In this document: piece by piece, positions 16,726 to 25,994 of the stretch | How positions within the stretch are numbered: position 1 is the first letter of the stretch | How the letters are laid out: every line of letters starts with the position of its first letter | DNA from: Streptomyces sp. CBMA152 | Lineage (GTDB): Bacteria; Actinomycetota; Actinomycetes; Streptomycetales; Streptomycetaceae | Direction: 5' to 3' | DNA length: 64,000 nt | NCBI RefSeq assembly: GCF_014596475.1 | Contig: NZ_MECJ01000012.1 | Span: 62,001 to 126,000 of the forward strand | Made by a program: the position numbers and the translations under genes | Notes under the pieces: generated by a model | Seen by the model: the letters and a program-made list of their open reading frames with translations, nothing else | What the model was told of the DNA's origin: nothing | Databases searched by the model: none

Positions 16726-17103
16726 CTATGGGTGCGTGTCCGTGATCGCGATGACCTCGTCGAGGCGGTCCAAGGCGGCCTGAAGGTCGTCGACCTTGGC
16801 CTGGATGCGGTCGCGCTCGGCGCGCAGCATGGTTCGTTGCTCGGCGTCGGTGTGCCCGGAGTCCCAGCACGGAAGGAGTTCAGTGATCCTTCGGCTGGTC
16901 AGGCCGGCGGCGAACATCTGCTGGAAGAAGCGCACCAGGGTGACGGCGTCCTGCCGGTAGAGGCGCTGGCCGGATGGGCTGCGTTCCGCGATGAGCAGCC
17001 CCTGCTGCTCGTAGTAGCGCACGGCGCGTACCGAGACGCCAGCGCCCCGCGCCACCTCGCCGATGCGGACCAGCCGCTCGGCCGCGGGCTCCGTGACGGT
17101 CAT
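16726..17103 (-). CDS. MerR-family transcriptional regulator
   Basis: 125 residues from the ATG at 17103 (MTVTEPAAERLVRIGEVAR). The N-terminal winged HTH is clear: RIGEVARGAGVSVRAVRYYE then QQGLLIAERSPSGQRLY, the MerR pattern VRYYE-x-x-GLL. The C-terminal coiled coil (RAERDRIQAKVDDLQAALDRLD) is the dimerisation helix. It lacks the cysteines of metal or SoxR-type sensors, so it may respond to an organic ligand. It is divergent from the SDR gene. The 75-base spacer holds a perfect palindrome (17146-17161), the likely operator for both promoters. Confidence 0.92.
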   Translation of the reverse strand: MTVTEPAAERLVRIGEVARGAGVSVRAVRYYEQQGLLIAERSPSGQRLYRQDAVTLVRFFQQMFAAGLTSRRITELLPCWDSGHTDAEQRTMLRAERDRIQAKVDDLQAALDRLDEVIAITDTHP

Positions 17104-17145
17104 GGTGATTCCTCTCACCCTGGTCCTGACGACCAGCACTTGCCT

Positions 17146-17161
17146 CTGACGTCAACGTCAG
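17146..17161. promoter_or_regulatory. Probable MerR operator
   Basis: Perfect inverted repeat CTGACGT-CA-ACGTCAG in the spacer between divergent MerR and SDR genes. MerR-family regulators bind such dyads between -35 and -10 elements. The centre lies about 25 bases from the SDR start. The site fits an autoregulated switch driving the dehydrogenase gene. Confidence 0.7.
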
Positions 17162-17178
17162 GTTTTAGCGTACCGGAC

Positions 17179-17907
17179 ATGGACATCAACAACTCAGTCG
17201 CCCTTGTCACCGGAGCCAACCGCGGCCTGGGCCGCGCCTTCGCCCAGCGCCTGCTCGAACGGGGCGCCCGCAAGGTCTACGCGACGGCCCGCCGACCGGA
17301 GACCGTGGACCTGCCCGGGGTCGAGGTGCTGCCCCTCGACATCGCCGATCCCGCATCCGTGAGGGCCGCCGCCGAGGCCGCCCCGGACGTCTCGCTGCTC
17401 GTCAACAACGCGGGGATCCAGACGGGGACCGACCTGGTGACCGGCTCGCTGGACGCGGTGCGGCACGAGCTGGAGACCAACGTGTTCGGCCACCTGGGAA
17501 TGATCCGGGAGTTCGCGCCGGCGCTCGCCAGGAACGGCGGGGGCGCGATCGTTAACGTCCTCTCCGCCATGTCGTGGTTCGGGGGCAAGGGCGCCAATGC
17601 CTACCACCTGACCAAGGCCGCCGCCTGGGCCATGACCAACGGCGTCCGCCTGGAGCTCGCCGAGCAGCGCACGCTCGTGACAGCGGTGCATCTCGGCCTG
17701 GCCGACACCGACATGGCCGCAGGCTGGCCCGTGGACAAGATCGCGCCGTCGGACCTGGCCGACGCGGCGCTCGACGGTGTCGAGGCGGGCTCCGCCGAGG
17801 TCCTCGCCGACCAGTGGAGTCGGGACGTCAAGTCCCGACTGCCGCTGACGCCGGAAGAGTTCAACGCCGCGATGGACCGAGCCCTGGCGGCGCTAACGGC
17901 AGGCTGA
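17179..17907 (+). CDS. Short-chain dehydrogenase/reductase
   Basis: 242 residues, start at the ATG of MDINNSVALVTGANRGLG. Longer in-frame starts run through the MerR gene and are not credible. NAD(P)-binding TGANRGLG at residues 11-18, the acidic DIADP segment, NNAG near residue 77, and a catalytic S-Y-K set in VLSAMSWFGG...AYHLTK (Ser about 127, Tyr about 140, Lys about 144). Length is typical for classical SDRs. It reduces or oxidises an alcohol/carbonyl with NAD(P)H; substrate unknown. Expression is probably controlled by the divergent MerR regulator. The pair lies between an orphan IS701 end and an IS701 copy, which suggests mobile cargo. Confidence 0.92.
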   Translation: MDINNSVALVTGANRGLGRAFAQRLLERGARKVYATARRPETVDLPGVEVLPLDIADPASVRAAAEAAPDVSLLVNNAGIQTGTDLVTGSLDAVRHELETNVFGHLGMIREFAPALARNGGGAIVNVLSAMSWFGGKGANAYHLTKAAAWAMTNGVRLELAEQRTLVTAVHLGLADTDMAAGWPVDKIAPSDLADAALDGVEAGSAEVLADQWSRDVKSRLPLTPEEFNAAMDRALAALTAG

Positions 17908-17962
17908 GGGGCCCTCGGGCCACGCTGGCTTCGGTCGGTTGCTTCTGAGGTCGGTCACTTGA

Positions 17963-19171
17963 TACTCCATCCGCAATTGTGGATCTTCATGTTGTGGCCG
18001 CGCGTCGGCGGTAGTGGCACTCGCGGGCGCGTGCCTGGTGTCGGCGACGCCATAGGGACCAGCCCAGGCGATGGTCACGTTGGCCGTTCAGGGATGCGGA
18101 GGGCAGGGCGAATAGTCGCTGTATTTCGTTGCAGGTGAGGGCGATGAGTCCGTTGGGGGCCGGGTATTCGCGGTGCTCGTCGGCGCGGATGACGGCCAGG
18201 AAGGCGTGGGCGAGCATCGCGAGGGTCACCCAGCGCAGCCAGGGGGTGTGGCGGCGGACCTGGTGCTCGTCCAAACCGGCGAGGCCCTTGGTGGCCTGGA
18301 AGGTCTCCTCGATCCTCCAGCGGGTTCCGGCGACGCGGACCAGGGCGGGCAACGGTACTGGCCGCGGGCTGAAGCAGCGGTAGTAGGCCACCTCACTGGT
18401 GGTGCGGTTGCGGCGGATCAACAGCTGGCAGATGACAGCAGGGCCGGGTTGCCGCCGTAGACCTCGTCGCCGGTGACCCAGCCGGCCGTGTGACCGCCGG
18501 CCCAGAACCTCTCGAGCATCGCGGCGGCGAGCTGCGTCTTGGTGGCGAAACGCACCTCGTCGGGGTCCAGGCCCGCCCTACGGCACCGCTCGGGATCGTC
18601 GGTCCATGCTCTGGGCAGGTACAACTCACGGTCGACGGCAGCGTGTCCGCGCGGTGTGGCATCGACAAGATAGACCGCGACCTGGGAGTTCTCGATCCGC
18701 CCGGCAGTTCCGGTGTACTGGCGCTGCACCCCGACGGTCGCGTTCCCCTTCTTCACGTCGCCAGTCTCGTCGACGACGAGGACGGCCTGATCGGCGCCGA
18801 AGTGATCGACGACGTAATCGCGCAGATCATCGCGGACCGCGTCCGCGTCCCACTTGGCCCGCTCCAACAGATGCTGCATGCCATCCGGCGTGGCCTCACC
18901 GGCCCACTCCGCGATCGTCCAGCAGTTCTTGCGGGGCAGATCGGCCAGCAGTCCGCGAACGAACTTCCCCACCCGGCGCCGGGGTTCAGAACGGGCGAAC
19001 CGTCCGGCTACGCGCTCCATCAGCCCCTCGAACTCCTCGTCCCAACGGCCAGGGCCTACGCTGTGGCCTGCGGCCACCATCTGATCTTCTGTCTTCACAC
19101 ACGATGATCACCGATGGCCGCACCCGTCGGCACCGCCTCACTCTCCAAGATCCACAACTACGGCTGGAGTA
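17963..19171 (-). mobile_element. IS701-family element, internally deleted
   Basis: Bounded by 25-base terminal inverted repeats: left 17963-17987 and right 19147-19171, matching at 22 of 25 positions. The right end abuts CTAG (19172-19175) while the left end is preceded by TTGA, so there is no matching target duplication across this unit. It encodes a broken DDE transposase on the minus strand. The CTAG partner of the right end is instead found at the orphan end at 16677. Confidence 0.85.
17987..19098 (-). pseudogene. IS701-family transposase, internal deletion/frameshift
   Basis: The N-terminal part (19098-18418) runs from a GTG start through RFARSEPRRRVGKFVRGLL, VLVVDETGDVKKG (first catalytic Asp region) and GWVTGDEVYGGN (second catalytic region), then stops. 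The C-terminal part (18421-17987) resumes at LLIRRNRTTSEVAYYRCFSP and contains TRWRIEETFQATKGLAGLDEHQ, with the catalytic Glu region. Compared with family members of about 400 residues, roughly 80-90 residues between the two parts are missing. The enzyme should be inactive. The deletion junction is around 18420. Confidence 0.85.
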
Positions 19172-19338
19172 CTAGTCAACGGTGAGGATGGCGGCGACGC
19201 CTGACGGTCGGATGCGGGCCAGGGCGAGCGCGGTGGCGGCTGTCACACTCCAGCTCGCCTCGCTGCCGACGGCGTCGTGCAGGTCGCACGCGGTATCGGC
19301 CAGAGCCTCGGCCTGCTCGGCGACGCCGGGAGCGGCGA

Positions 19339-20883
19339 TCAGGAGCAGGGGCTTCCCGGCCTGTCCAACGACTCTCGCTCATCGAGGCGACGGCCACGCC
19401 TGAACAGCCCTGCCCCATATTGGGCTTGCTCGGCTTCCCAGTCGTCGAGTTCGGCTCGGAGCACAGCGCAGGCTCGCTTCGCCTCGATCTCGTCCCGCAT
19501 CTGATCCAGCCAGCCCTGGTCAGCTTCGGGCGCCGCGTGGCGTACGGGCATCGGCCGGTTAGTGGCCCGTGCCGCGTAGATCTCCTGCGGACTGCCCCCG
19601 GGACCGTGTGCGTCCTGAAGCGGCAGCGCGTGCAGATGCACAGCTTCCGGCTCGCGTAGCCAAGAGAGATACTCGGCTCGGGGACCGCCGTTCCCAGCCG
19701 TGCGGGCTTGAGCAACCTGTCGGCGGAGCTCGGGGCGCAGGCGTTCTGTGTAGCTCCGCCAGGCAAGCTTGTTGGCCCGCTGACGCGCGTGCACCATCTC
19801 TCGGTGGCGGGTGCCCTGCTCGTCCACCAGGACCTCCCGCTCGGGAAGTTGGGCATGGCCGAGGCGGCCCAGTCGGCGGAATTGGTCGAGTTCGGAGTGC
19901 ACGTAGGCGGCCGGATCTCGCAGATAGCCGGGCACGCCCCAGGCCCGCAGCTCTGCGGCCAGGCTCTGCCAGGTCCATCCCGAGGTGAACAGGGGCCGCA
20001 GGACGTACGCGAGGCGGCGGGCACAGCATCGGTGAAGCCACCACACTTCTCGCTGGAGTTGCTCGGCGAAGGCAATCTGGCGGGCGCACTCTGCTGGCGA
20101 GGTGCGGGGAAGGATCTGCTGAGTCGGACGGGAAGTGGTCTTTCGGCCCGTCGCGCGCGTGCGCGAGGTGTATTTCTCCCCTCCCCCTACCTGCTGGTGA
20201 CCGTGGTCCTGTGGGACCACCAAAGAAGGGGTGCACGAACTCCGTCGACAGTTGTCCCTTCCGGCCGAGCGTCGCGCCTCGTCGATGGCCCGGATCCGGC
20301 CCTGCTGGGTGACCCCGATCGGCCGTGCTCGGTAGCCGGTCCCGGCGATCCGCCGTCCCATGGCGTCGTCCCAGACGGGTGGTGCGACGGCGGCAAACAG
20401 GGTGGCCGTGCCGCGGTACCCGTGAGCCGGGGTCCAGGCTGCACCGTGCCGGGTGCGTTGCGAGTTCGTCCTCGTACCGTGCTCGACGTACGCGATCAGG
20501 CCGAGCTCGCGCAGAATCCTCGCGTGGTGGAAGACAGCGCGTCGGCTCAGACCGAGCATCCGCCCGGTTGCGTCGGCGCTGAACGGGAAGTGCCCGTCTT
20601 TGCTCTTCTCCATCCGTACGGCGAAGGCATTCGCCAGGCGCAGCGTCGTACGGCCGGCCTTCGGGTGAAACTCGGCGCCCACCATGAACTGCACTGCCGC
20701 CCGAAAGTCGTCGGCCTTCCGCAACTGCCGGGAGGCGGTGGCGGCCACCTCGTGATCGGAAGCATCGCGGACGAGCGTGAAGGCATGACGAAGTGTGTCC
20801 GAAGTCGCGCGGGACTGGGACACATCAGGGCATGCCGCCGAGTCGATATGGCGGCACGCCGAAACGTCAGGCATGATGAGCAC
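19339..20883 (-). CDS. Winged-helix replication/regulatory protein of a Streptomyces mobile element
   Basis: 514 residues; starts possible at GTG 20883 or ATG 20874. A winged helix-turn-helix lies near residues 100-140 (FSADATGRMLGLSRRAVFHH then ARILRELGLIAYVEHGTR). The C-terminal half holds a region of conserved Trp/Arg/Leu (EVWWLHRCCARRLAYVLRPL, then SGWTWQSLAAELRAWGVPGY followed by LRDPAAYV) found in proteins near transfer genes of Streptomyces plasmids, often annotated as replication or HTH proteins. It lies at the end of the minus-strand transfer module, and the IS701 copy ends 167 bases beyond its stop. Role as replication initiator is inferred from context. Confidence 0.6.
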   Translation of the reverse strand: MLIMPDVSACRHIDSAACPDVSQSRATSDTLRHAFTLVRDASDHEVAATASRQLRKADDFRAAVQFMVGAEFHPKAGRTTLRLANAFAVRMEKSKDGHFPFSADATGRMLGLSRRAVFHHARILRELGLIAYVEHGTRTNSQRTRHGAAWTPAHGYRGTATLFAAVAPPVWDDAMGRRIAGTGYRARPIGVTQQGRIRAIDEARRSAGRDNCRRSSCTPSLVVPQDHGHQQVGGGEKYTSRTRATGRKTTSRPTQQILPRTSPAECARQIAFAEQLQREVWWLHRCCARRLAYVLRPLFTSGWTWQSLAAELRAWGVPGYLRDPAAYVHSELDQFRRLGRLGHAQLPEREVLVDEQGTRHREMVHARQRANKLAWRSYTERLRPELRRQVAQARTAGNGGPRAEYLSWLREPEAVHLHALPLQDAHGPGGSPQEIYAARATNRPMPVRHAAPEADQGWLDQMRDEIEAKRACAVLRAELDDWEAEQAQYGAGLFRRGRRLDERESLDRPGSPCS

Positions 20884-21598
20884 TGCCTTCGTGTTCGGAG
20901 GCGCAAAAAATCCGCCTCTGGCCGTGTGGCCTGAAGGTGGGGGTTCAGGGAAGAACCGGATTACCGTCTGGCCTTTGGCCGGACGCTTCGCCTGACCAGG
21001 GCTGGTATCCCTGGGGACGGCGGTGGCAGGTTGGCCAGCTGGCCCGATGAGGATCGGGCGTACTGGCCGGGGCAGCAGGTGCGGGCCTTGCGAAAGGAAC
21101 CGCGGAGGAGCTGCCCCTCGAAGGGGCTACGTCATACCGCTCCCCTCATGGGGGACCGCAGGAAGCCCGCACACCGGACGGCATGCAGAATTCCACCAGG
21201 GGGCCCGGTACGGACACGGACGCCAGCTGGTGGTGCTGTTGTGTCCCGGGGGACAGTTGCGGGTACGCTGCATCGCAGCGAGACCTCGTTTCCAGACCTC
21301 GGTCTCGCACCGTGCGAGACCTGCTTCACCGAAAGCTTCCTCGCACCGGCTCGGCCCCTTGTAGCGCGGTACCAGGTTTGCCGACCTGGAGCTACGGGGG
21401 GCCTTCGTCGTATCCGAGGAACCGTCCGCCGCAATCGGATGACCACAGCGAACAACGCGGTCCCACCCTAGTCCCCTTGACGCACGAGTTGTCACCCGTT
21501 CCACCGGTCCCTCCGCCGTGTTGTGCCTGGGTTTCTGACGGGCCATCGCGTCGTCGGCCCGGCTGGACCAGGCTAGGCGTGCGGCGGGTGACGTCAGT
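20884..21598. other. Non-coding spacer upstream of the replication-type gene
   Basis: About 715 bases without a convincing gene; the frames present are arginine/proline-rich shadows. Near the 5' end of the replication gene there is a short dyad GAGGCG-CAAAAAATC-CGCCTC (20898-20918) with an A/T-rich loop, unusual in this GC-rich DNA. The region could contain an origin, a promoter or an antisense RNA, but nothing definite is visible. Confidence 0.4.
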
Positions 21599-21979
21599 TC
21601 AGAGGGCAAGGCCATGCTCCCCCGAGGCGGGATTCTCGGCGCGTCGGGTTGACGGGAGTGCCGGGGTACGGGAGTTGCGGGGCACCAGGAGTAGGTCGTC
21701 GATGGTGCCCTGGCCTCGGGTCTGATTCTGCCAGCCCTCGAGCAGGTGGCTGATGATCGAGCGCGCTGTCATCTGGTATTCGTTCACGCAGTGCTCGCTC
21801 TGGGAGAGGGCGCCGATCGGGCGGGTGTGGCAGTAGATCGCCATCAGTTCGGCGAGCAGGGGCGAGTAGACCTTGGGTCTCGCCAACAACGCGTCGCACT
21901 CCGCCGGCACGCAGGCCGGCAGCGGCACGCCGGCCGTGGTGGTCGGGGCGTTCTTCGTCCGGAAGCGACGGAAGCGCAC
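21599..21979 (-). CDS. Hypothetical protein of the transfer module
   Basis: 126 residues. The central part (ECDALLARPKVYSPLLAELM to EYQMTARSIISHLLEGWQNQ) is helical and protein-like; the C-terminus is Pro/Ser-rich. It is the last small gene of the minus-strand series 25994 to 21599, 52 bases after the previous gene, so it is probably in the same operon. No family recognised. Confidence 0.5.
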   Translation of the reverse strand: MRFRRFRTKNAPTTTAGVPLPACVPAECDALLARPKVYSPLLAELMAIYCHTRPIGALSQSEHCVNEYQMTARSIISHLLEGWQNQTRGQGTIDDLLLVPRNSRTPALPSTRRAENPASGEHGLAL

Positions 21980-22031
21980 GAGAGACTCCTTTGCTGCAGG
22001 GGATGTTGCGCGGGGTGGAACAAGCGATGCG

Positions 22032-22322
22032 TCAACTCCGGGGCGCAGGAGCGGCGTGCTGGTCCGGGTACCGGGCAGTGACCGCGTCCAGCTGGACGAG
22101 GAGGCTGCTGGTGTTCGCCGCCACCCAGATGCTCATCTGCTGGGCCGTGACGGTGTTCCCGTTGGGCAGCACGAGCGCGTTGGGCGTGACGGCGAGTGCC
22201 GCGGCGTTCGTCAGGTGGTGCAGGGCGGCGACCAGTTCGGTGATGAAGGGGGTCTCGATTGCCTGGATGTGCCGTACGTGCACACACCCGCCGACGGGCG
22301 GAACAGCAGGGAAAGCGGTCAT
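22032..22322 (-). CDS. Small hypothetical protein of the transfer module
   Basis: 96 residues from the ATG at 22322. It contains PFITELVAALHHLTNAAALA, then ALVLPNGNTVTAQQMSIWVA and NTSSLLVQLDAV, a compact alpha/beta-looking sequence without membrane segments. A GGAG-type site (CTCC on the plus strand) lies just upstream of the start. It follows the replication-relaxation gene by 41 bases on the same strand. Function unknown; likely an accessory transfer or copy-control protein. Confidence 0.6.
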   Translation of the reverse strand: MTAFPAVPPVGGCVHVRHIQAIETPFITELVAALHHLTNAAALAVTPNALVLPNGNTVTAQQMSIWVAANTSSLLVQLDAVTARYPDQHAAPAPRS

Positions 22323-22363
22323 CGGGGTCTCCGAGAAGGTGGTGGGCTTGGTGGTGCGGGCGC

Positions 22364-23323
22364 TCACGCGGCGGGGCTCTGCGCGGTGGTGGACGTCGGC
22401 CGCAGCCAGGCGTCGGTGGGTTCTGCCGATCCGAGGACGGGGGTGAAGACGCTCTTGAACGGGCCGTCCTCGCGCAGTTGGTCGAGGGTGGTGACGCCCG
22501 CTCGCAGTGCGGTGGTGGCGAGGAGCGGGTCGCTGGCGGCGAGGCTGCGCAGGTCGGCGATGCGCCGGGCCAGGCGGTTGGTGGAGGCACCGGTGAGGAC
22601 CAGCAGCAGCCGCGGATAGACGGGATAGCGGGAGCGCCAGGCCGGTGTTCCCGCCATGCGCCGGCCCGCGGTGGCTCGGCGGGCTGGGGGCTGCTGCGGG
22701 GTGTAGGTCTGGTAGGCGGCGTAGGCGTGGAGCTTGTGGGCGAGGCGCGCGATCGTCATCTGGGTGCGGTCGACTTCGAGGAAGAAGGTGAGCAGGGTGC
22801 GCTGCTTCGCTTTGCTGTCGGTGTGTACGTAGTTGAGGACCGCGTCGGGGATGAGCGCGAGGTCCTCGCCGGGCCGGGCCTCGTCGCGGTAGTAGTGCGC
22901 GGTCTCGGGTGACCAGTCGAGCGGGCCGCATTCGTGGCCGAGCCGGCGGGCGTGGTCGACGAAGGCCAGGCCCGTTTCGATGGCGGCCAGGGTGTGTTCC
23001 TGCAGTGGTCCGAGGGCTGCCTCGGGGCTCATGCGGTAGGGGCGCGGGGGCAGCAGCCCGACCGCCTCGACGCTCTGGGCGCCTTTCTCGGTGAGCCACC
23101 ACAGCAGTTCGGTCTGGCCGGAGATGCGCCGGCCGACGGTCTCGGCCAGGCCTGCGCCGCGCAGGGTGTGGAGCTGGCGGCGCAGGTACTCGGTGCGGGT
23201 GTGGTGCGGGGTGATGAGCTGGTGCAGCTGCCGGGTGGAGACCAGGCGGTGCTGGTAGAGGATCTGTACCGCTTGCTGGGCGATCTGCCCGAGCCCCGTG
23301 GGGCCGGTGTGCGGGTAGGGCAT
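22364..23323 (-). CDS. Replication-relaxation family protein
   Basis: 319 residues, ATG at 23323; a longer frame upstream overlaps the ATPase gene and is a shadow. The N-terminal winged helix (AQQAVQILYQHRLVSTRQLH, then LRGAGLAETVGR) and the following LIPDAVLNY...TFFLEVDR match the Replic_Relax (PF13814) pattern, where the D-x-x-x-x and E-D-R residues resemble a nuclease-like core. These proteins sit beside coupling ATPases in actinobacterial conjugative elements and may process plasmid DNA. Gap to the ATPase stop is only 14 bases, so they are co-expressed. This is the only candidate DNA-processing enzyme for transfer in the window. Confidence 0.8.
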   Translation of the reverse strand: MPYPHTGPTGLGQIAQQAVQILYQHRLVSTRQLHQLITPHHTRTEYLRRQLHTLRGAGLAETVGRRISGQTELLWWLTEKGAQSVEAVGLLPPRPYRMSPEAALGPLQEHTLAAIETGLAFVDHARRLGHECGPLDWSPETAHYYRDEARPGEDLALIPDAVLNYVHTDSKAKQRTLLTFFLEVDRTQMTIARLAHKLHAYAAYQTYTPQQPPARRATAGRRMAGTPAWRSRYPVYPRLLLVLTGASTNRLARRIADLRSLAASDPLLATTALRAGVTTLDQLREDGPFKSVFTPVLGSAEPTDAWLRPTSTTAQSPAA

Positions 23324-23337
23324 GGCAGGCTCCGGTG

Positions 23338-25533
23338 CTAGTCGAGGGTAGTGGTGGGGTCGCTGCCTACGGCTGCGGTGTCGGGGTGGTGGCCGGCGTG
23401 GTGGGCGAGGATCGCGGCGTCCAGGACTTCGAGCTCGGCGAGGATCTCGCCGATGGGGCGGCGCTTGAGGTTGGTGTCGATCGCCGCGTCCAGGTCCGGG
23501 ACGCCGTCGGGGTTGTTGTAGTGGGCGAAGATCTCTTCGACTGGCAGGCCGCGGACCCGGAACGGGGTGGTGGGCTTCCCGTCCAGGTTGATCGACATCA
23601 CGTAGTGGTATTTGGGGAGTTCGGTGATCGTCTCCGGGCTGACGTGGCCGTTCCAGCGGCGGGCTACGAACGCCGCCTCGTCGTAGTCGGCGGCGCAGGT
23701 GGACAGCAGGGACTGGTTCTGCAGCAGCGCCTGGCGGGTGATCGCGGATAGGCGCAGCGCCATCTGCGTCATCCCGGTGAACCGCACCTCGTACTTGCGC
23801 AGTTGCTCGGCGATCGCGGCGAGGAAGCCCTTGGAGGAGGAGTCGAGTGCGGTCAGCTCGTCGCCCCAGGCCCAGAAGGTGCGGCGCAGCTTGTGGGGGA
23901 TGTCCTGGCGGGACTTGCCCGCGCGGTAGAGGTCGTGGATCAGCAGGCAGCTGACGAGCGCATCGGCTTCGGAGCCGTCGGGGCACAGGAACACGACGCG
24001 CCCGGTGTCCATCGCGGTGCGTACGTCGTAGCCGGAGCGGGGCGAGCCGAAGAACGCCTGCAGGGCCTCGCTCGTGTCCAGGCGGTCGATGGCGTAGGTG
24101 ACGGTGGGTACCGCGTCGGAGGCGAGCTTGGGGAAGGTCTTTTTCCAGTACTGGCGCACCCGCAGTGGCAGCTGGGGCAGCAGGGCCTCACGCCAGTCCT
24201 CGTCGGTCAGCCAGGAGCGGATCTGGAAGAGGGTGCACTGCAGATCGGGACGGCCAGCCGCCACGGCCTGGCGGTTGAGCAGGGCGAGGGCCTGGGCGGT
24301 GCGGGCCAGGATCGTACGGGCCCGCGGGGCGTGATCGCCCCAGTCCTGGGCGGCCGCGATGGCCTCGGTGACCGCGCGGACCACCTTCTGGACGTCGCCG
24401 GCCCTGCGGCCCTCCATGGACAGCGGATTCCACGAGGCGACCAGCTGGTCCGGGTCGGATTCGGCGAGGTTGATCTCCCAGATGCGGCTCATGATGTGCG
24501 GGTGCGCCAGGTACGGCTTCGCGCGGGCCCAGGCCTCGCCATGCGGGTCCAGGAACCAGACGCCGTGTCCGTTGTGAGCCAGGGAGATGGCCTGGACGAG
24601 CGCCGCTTCGGTCTTACCGTGGCCGCTCTTGCCCAAGCCGAGGCCGAACAGCAAGTCCTCGACCCGGGCAGCGCCGATGCGTTCACTGCCGTCGGCATAC
24701 GTCACCGCGCCGAGCGGCACCAGGTCCGCCTGGCCGGTGTAGACGGGCAAGTGGGCTGGCGCCGGAGGCACGAGGCCGCCGGAGCGGACGACGCTGGAGG
24801 CGGTGCATTTCGCGGTGGGCGGCTTGAGGAAACCGGCGAGCTCGGACACGGTCATCCACTGACGCTTGAGCGGGGCGAACTGGCCCGTGGTGAAGCGCCG
24901 CTCGAAGGAGGTAACCGCCCGGCGGCCGTGCGGCGTGCGGGGCTTGAGGTAGTTCTCCCCACTGGTGATCGCAAAGACGGCGAGCAGTTGGTGCATGCGC
25001 TCCAGCGCCGCCTGCGGGTGGTTGGCCTCGGTACGCAACAGCAGCTGCACCGCGAACACCGCACCCGCGGCAGGGGCGAACTTGCCGACCCCGGCAGCCA
25101 GGTCACTCATCCGCGGCAGTCGTTCCGCGCGCGAGGCGCTGGCCGAGGTCTTGCCGCCGGACCAGGCCGCGGTGACCGACCCCCACACCCCCGCGCCGCC
25201 GCTCAGGCCGCCGGTGAGCTTCTCGCCGTACGCCGACGGGCCGCGACGCCTGGACTGCGCCAGCAGTCTGCGTCGGCGGCGGACGAGTTGACGCTCACGG
25301 ATCGGCACCAGGTCCAGGCAGACCTCAGCGTGCTCCCCCGCCTCTGTACGCACCGTGGACAGCGCGGCCGCCAGCTGCTGCAGCGGATCGGGAGTGAGAC
25401 CGAGGGAGGCGAGCGGCTTCTGGTCGGGCAACGCCAGGACGAGCTCGGCGCGCTCCACGTACCGGGTGCGCACGCGACGATCACTTTTGCCGTCGCTGGC
25501 TGTGGGCTTGGCGAAGTCGACAGGAGCGGTCAC
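23338..25533 (-). CDS. VirD4/HerA-like conjugation ATPase
   Basis: 731 residues. The P-loop GLGLGKSGHGKTEA lies at about residues 297-310. It is followed by HNGHGVWFLDPHGEA (Walker-B-like strand of the FtsK/HerA/VirD4 superfamily), then VVFLCPDGSEADALVSC and FWAWGDELTALDSSSKGFLA, with the second acidic motif and sensor region. The N-terminal ~280 residues are soluble and unassigned; no transmembrane helices are evident, so the short membrane protein encoded next to it may anchor it. It likely pumps DNA or couples substrate to the type IV channel. The GTG start overlaps the stop of the membrane protein gene (GTGA). Confidence 0.88.
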   Translation of the reverse strand: MTAPVDFAKPTASDGKSDRRVRTRYVERAELVLALPDQKPLASLGLTPDPLQQLAAALSTVRTEAGEHAEVCLDLVPIRERQLVRRRRRLLAQSRRRGPSAYGEKLTGGLSGGAGVWGSVTAAWSGGKTSASASRAERLPRMSDLAAGVGKFAPAAGAVFAVQLLLRTEANHPQAALERMHQLLAVFAITSGENYLKPRTPHGRRAVTSFERRFTTGQFAPLKRQWMTVSELAGFLKPPTAKCTASSVVRSGGLVPPAPAHLPVYTGQADLVPLGAVTYADGSERIGAARVEDLLFGLGLGKSGHGKTEAALVQAISLAHNGHGVWFLDPHGEAWARAKPYLAHPHIMSRIWEINLAESDPDQLVASWNPLSMEGRRAGDVQKVVRAVTEAIAAAQDWGDHAPRARTILARTAQALALLNRQAVAAGRPDLQCTLFQIRSWLTDEDWREALLPQLPLRVRQYWKKTFPKLASDAVPTVTYAIDRLDTSEALQAFFGSPRSGYDVRTAMDTGRVVFLCPDGSEADALVSCLLIHDLYRAGKSRQDIPHKLRRTFWAWGDELTALDSSSKGFLAAIAEQLRKYEVRFTGMTQMALRLSAITRQALLQNQSLLSTCAADYDEAAFVARRWNGHVSPETITELPKYHYVMSINLDGKPTTPFRVRGLPVEEIFAHYNNPDGVPDLDAAIDTNLKRRPIGEILAELEVLDAAILAHHAGHHPDTAAVGSDPTTTLD

Positions 25534-25994
25534 TTTTCCCCCTTGCCCTGGGCGGGGAGAACGAAGGTGACCGGCTGGATGCCCTGGCTGCGGTGGGCGC
25601 GGATTTCGACTTCGGCGAAGCCGGGCATCGCCAGCACCGCGGCTGCCTGCGCCGGGCCCTCGATGAAGCAGTGCATCTTGCCAGCTTCGACGCGGTAGCG
25701 CAGCCGGGCCGCCGATCCACGGGCTGGTACCCCGGCGGCGGCTTGCCGCACCCGGCCCAGCTGGTGTGCCCAGCGGCCGATCTCCCCTTCGCCCGGGTCG
25801 AAGGTGCTGGTGGGCACGACCTCCACGGTGACGCGGTCGGCGAGGGCCGCATGGACGCGGCGGGCGCGCCGGATGGTGACCGCGATCCAGGCGATGCCGA
25901 TGGCCATCACCAAGGCGGCGAGATACGGGGCAGCCTGGGCGATCTCGTGGGCGGCGTCGAGTAGCCGTTGTACAGCCGGGAGTTCGTCGGTCAT
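25530..25994 (-). CDS. Single-pass membrane partner of the coupling ATPase
   Basis: 154 residues from the ATG at 25994 (MTDELPAVQRLLDAAHEIAQ). One transmembrane helix (YLAALVMAIGIAWIAVTI) at about residues 25-42 is followed by a basic stop-transfer RRARR and a soluble alpha/beta domain (VEVVPTSTFDPGEGEIGRWA). It is translationally coupled to the ATPase. By position and topology it may do the job of the N-terminal membrane domain of VirD4, recruiting the ATPase to the channel. No named family recognised. Confidence 0.7.
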   Translation of the reverse strand: MTDELPAVQRLLDAAHEIAQAAPYLAALVMAIGIAWIAVTIRRARRVHAALADRVTVEVVPTSTFDPGEGEIGRWAHQLGRVRQAAAGVPARGSAARLRYRVEAGKMHCFIEGPAQAAAVLAMPGFAEVEIRAHRSQGIQPVTFVLPAQGKGEK

